Below the pieces are notes generated by a model. It made no database searches, was not told where the DNA came from, and saw nothing but the letters and a program-made list of their open reading frames with translations. A DNA stretch of 5,555 bases from an uncultured Capnocytophaga sp. (lineage in GTDB: Bacteria > Bacteroidota > Bacteroidia > Flavobacteriales > Flavobacteriaceae). Every line of letters starts with the position of its first letter. Within the stretch, counting starts at the first letter, position 1. The stretch is from NCBI RefSeq assembly GCF_938029845.1, contig NZ_CALHGG010000020.1, positions 1 to 5,555 on the forward strand, given 5' to 3'. The position numbers and the translations under genes are program-made. This document shows, one piece after another, positions 4,946 to 5,555 of the stretch.

Positions 4946-5334
4946 TGCCAGCTATTGATTGGTATGCTATCGGGCTCTTGAATATTGTAGAACTTGTATA
5001 TATCTGCTCTTATTTTACTTGCGATAAGCTCTCTTTCCTCTTCACTGACCTGCTTTCTGTCCGAATAGCTGTTGTACTGTATAGCGAGTTCTGGAGATTT
5101 TTTAAAGAGTCTATCTTCTAAAAACAACTCATAATAGATGTAAGTATATCTGCTATTAGGAGCATCGGAAGCCTCTTGTTCTGTTTGGTAACGAGTATAT
5201 ATTACTTTCATAGCTTGATTTATTCTAACCTCGTTTTTCCAATACCAAGAGTTCTCATAGACAATAACAATAGCGGGCTTTTTTACGGCTTTTTTTGTGA
5301 GCTTACGAAGCCCATACCACACTCTTAATCTCAT
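4927..5334 (-). CDS. hypothetical protein, 135 residues
   Basis: I do not recognise this protein. It starts most plausibly at ATG 5334, seven bases after the stop of the zinc-ribbon-like gene. A GTG at 5370 would add 12 residues but overlap that gene. It opens with a very basic segment (MRLRVWYGLRKLTKKAVKKP, 1-20) followed by a beta strand AIVIVYENS (21-29). The centre is unusually rich in Tyr (VIYTRYQTEQ, RYTYIYYELFLEDRLF; 44-77). The second half is acidic and helical (SEEERELIASKIRADIYKFY, 97-116). No signal peptide, membrane segment or catalytic motif is seen. The C-terminal codons lie in a TTAATGATTAAT repeat, so the last residues may have been shaped by it. Its place in a run of tightly packed minus-strand genes suggests a phage accessory or early role. 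Coding status is supported by length and spacing only. Confidence 0.6.
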   Translation of the reverse strand: MRLRVWYGLRKLTKKAVKKPAIVIVYENSWYWKNEVRINQAMKVIYTRYQTEQEASDAPNSRYTYIYYELFLEDRLFKKSPELAIQYNSYSDRKQVSEEERELIASKIRADIYKFYNIQEPDSIPINSWQLIINH

Positions 5335-5341
5335 TAGGTTT

Positions 5342-5491
5342 CTACTTTTTTTTAGTGAGTTTTTTCCCACAATCTTGGCAAAAAACAGCAGTCATCTCTA
5401 CGGTACAATGCCCTCCTATTGTGCGCAACACTTGGTGCTTGTGGGGACATTTGTTACTGGTCACTTGTCTTTTGTCGCTTCTTCTTTTCAT
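5342..5491 (-). CDS. small zinc-ribbon-like protein
   Basis: A 49-residue basic protein, MKRRSDKRQ... to ...KKLTKKK. Cys15-Pro-His17 (with His19 nearby) and Cys38-Gln-Asp-Cys41-Gly form a plausible treble-clef or zinc-ribbon site, with His28-Cys29 as further ligands. The second knuckle, FCQDCGKKL, is a textbook zinc-ribbon hairpin. It overlaps the end of the 32-residue ORF by 38 bases and ends seven bases before the ATG of the next gene, as expected in a compact phage operon. Small proteins of this type often bind nucleic acid or a protein partner; the target here is unknown. Coding status rests on the motif spacing and the packing with neighbours. Confidence 0.6.
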   Translation of the reverse strand: MKRRSDKRQVTSNKCPHKHQVLRTIGGHCTVEMTAVFCQDCGKKLTKKK

Positions 5492-5552
5492 ATCGTTTTT
5501 CAATTATTTTTTCTAACGCTCCTATTACCTTACTGACTTCCTTAGTAGTCAT
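5454..5552 (-). CDS. small basic ORF at window edge
   Basis: MTTKEVSKVIGALEKIIEKRYEKKKRQK... gives 32 residues, probably a single amphipathic helix with a Lys/Arg-rich tail. ATG 5552 is the only start visible; the frame is open to the window edge (one more codon), so this could be the end of a longer gene. Its stop lies inside the zinc-ribbon-like gene, which starts at an ATG in another frame. I do not recognise it. Support is limited to overlap packing and a lysine-rich composition like its neighbours. Confidence 0.4.
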   Translation of the reverse strand: MTTKEVSKVIGALEKIIEKRYEKKKRQKTSDQ

Positions 5553-5555
5553 TTC

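Noticed and set aside
3590..5514. Near-identical TTTTTCAATTATTTTTCT at 3590-3607 and 5496-5514
   Set aside because: Low-complexity T-rich sequence differing by a T insertion. The right copy is the complement of Lys/Ile/Glu codons, so a shared origin is not needed.
5297..5536. Plus-strand 79-residue hydrophobic open frame resembling a membrane protein
   Set aside because: The hydrophobicity comes from reading the complement of Lys-rich minus-strand genes. The zinc-ribbon-like gene on the other strand explains the region better.

Overview
This window looks like part of a Mu-like (transposable) phage or prophage from a member of the Bacteroidota. Three things point there: the four head genes on the + strand belong to Mu-type families, one minus-strand protein resembles a Bacteroidota-specific phage family (DUF6633, recalled from memory), and the one promoter I can read fits the Bacteroidota pattern TTTG-N20-TAnnTTTG. 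AT-rich TTAATGATTAAT linkers also fit this phylum; Capnocytophaga or a relative is a guess.

Layout, left to right. Positions 15-3485 (+ strand) form a tight virion-assembly operon: a Mu gp36-like protein (DUF1320), a gpG-like virion morphogenesis protein, a DUF935 portal protein, and a MuF-type minor head protein with a C-terminal domain resembling the CdiA tRNase toxins. Starts and stops touch or overlap through the first three genes. The portal/MuF junction is different. An A_AAA_AAA run, a six-base spacer and a long perfect stem sit at the portal stop codon, and the MuF frame is open from the slip site onward with no ATG, GTG or TTG for 84 bases. A programmed -1 frameshift making a portal-MuF-toxin fusion is the most interesting reading of the window.

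Positions 3486-3597 separate two convergent blocks and hold a hairpin and no gene. Positions 3598-5552 (minus strand, read right to left) hold six small genes: a basic 32-residue ORF, a 49-residue Cys/His zinc-ribbon-like protein, an unrecognised 135-residue protein, an unrecognised 186-residue protein, a DUF6633-like protein overlapping it by 86 bases, and a 66-residue helix-turn-helix protein. An intrinsic terminator ends the first five. The helix-turn-helix gene has its own promoter, overlapping that terminator. I infer this block is non-structural (early, replication or regulatory).

How it fits together: the + block builds the procapsid and DNA entry vertex, and the MuF protein probably carries a nuclease cargo that could be packaged in the virion. 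The minus block probably supports replication and control. No immunity gene follows the toxin-like domain within the window.
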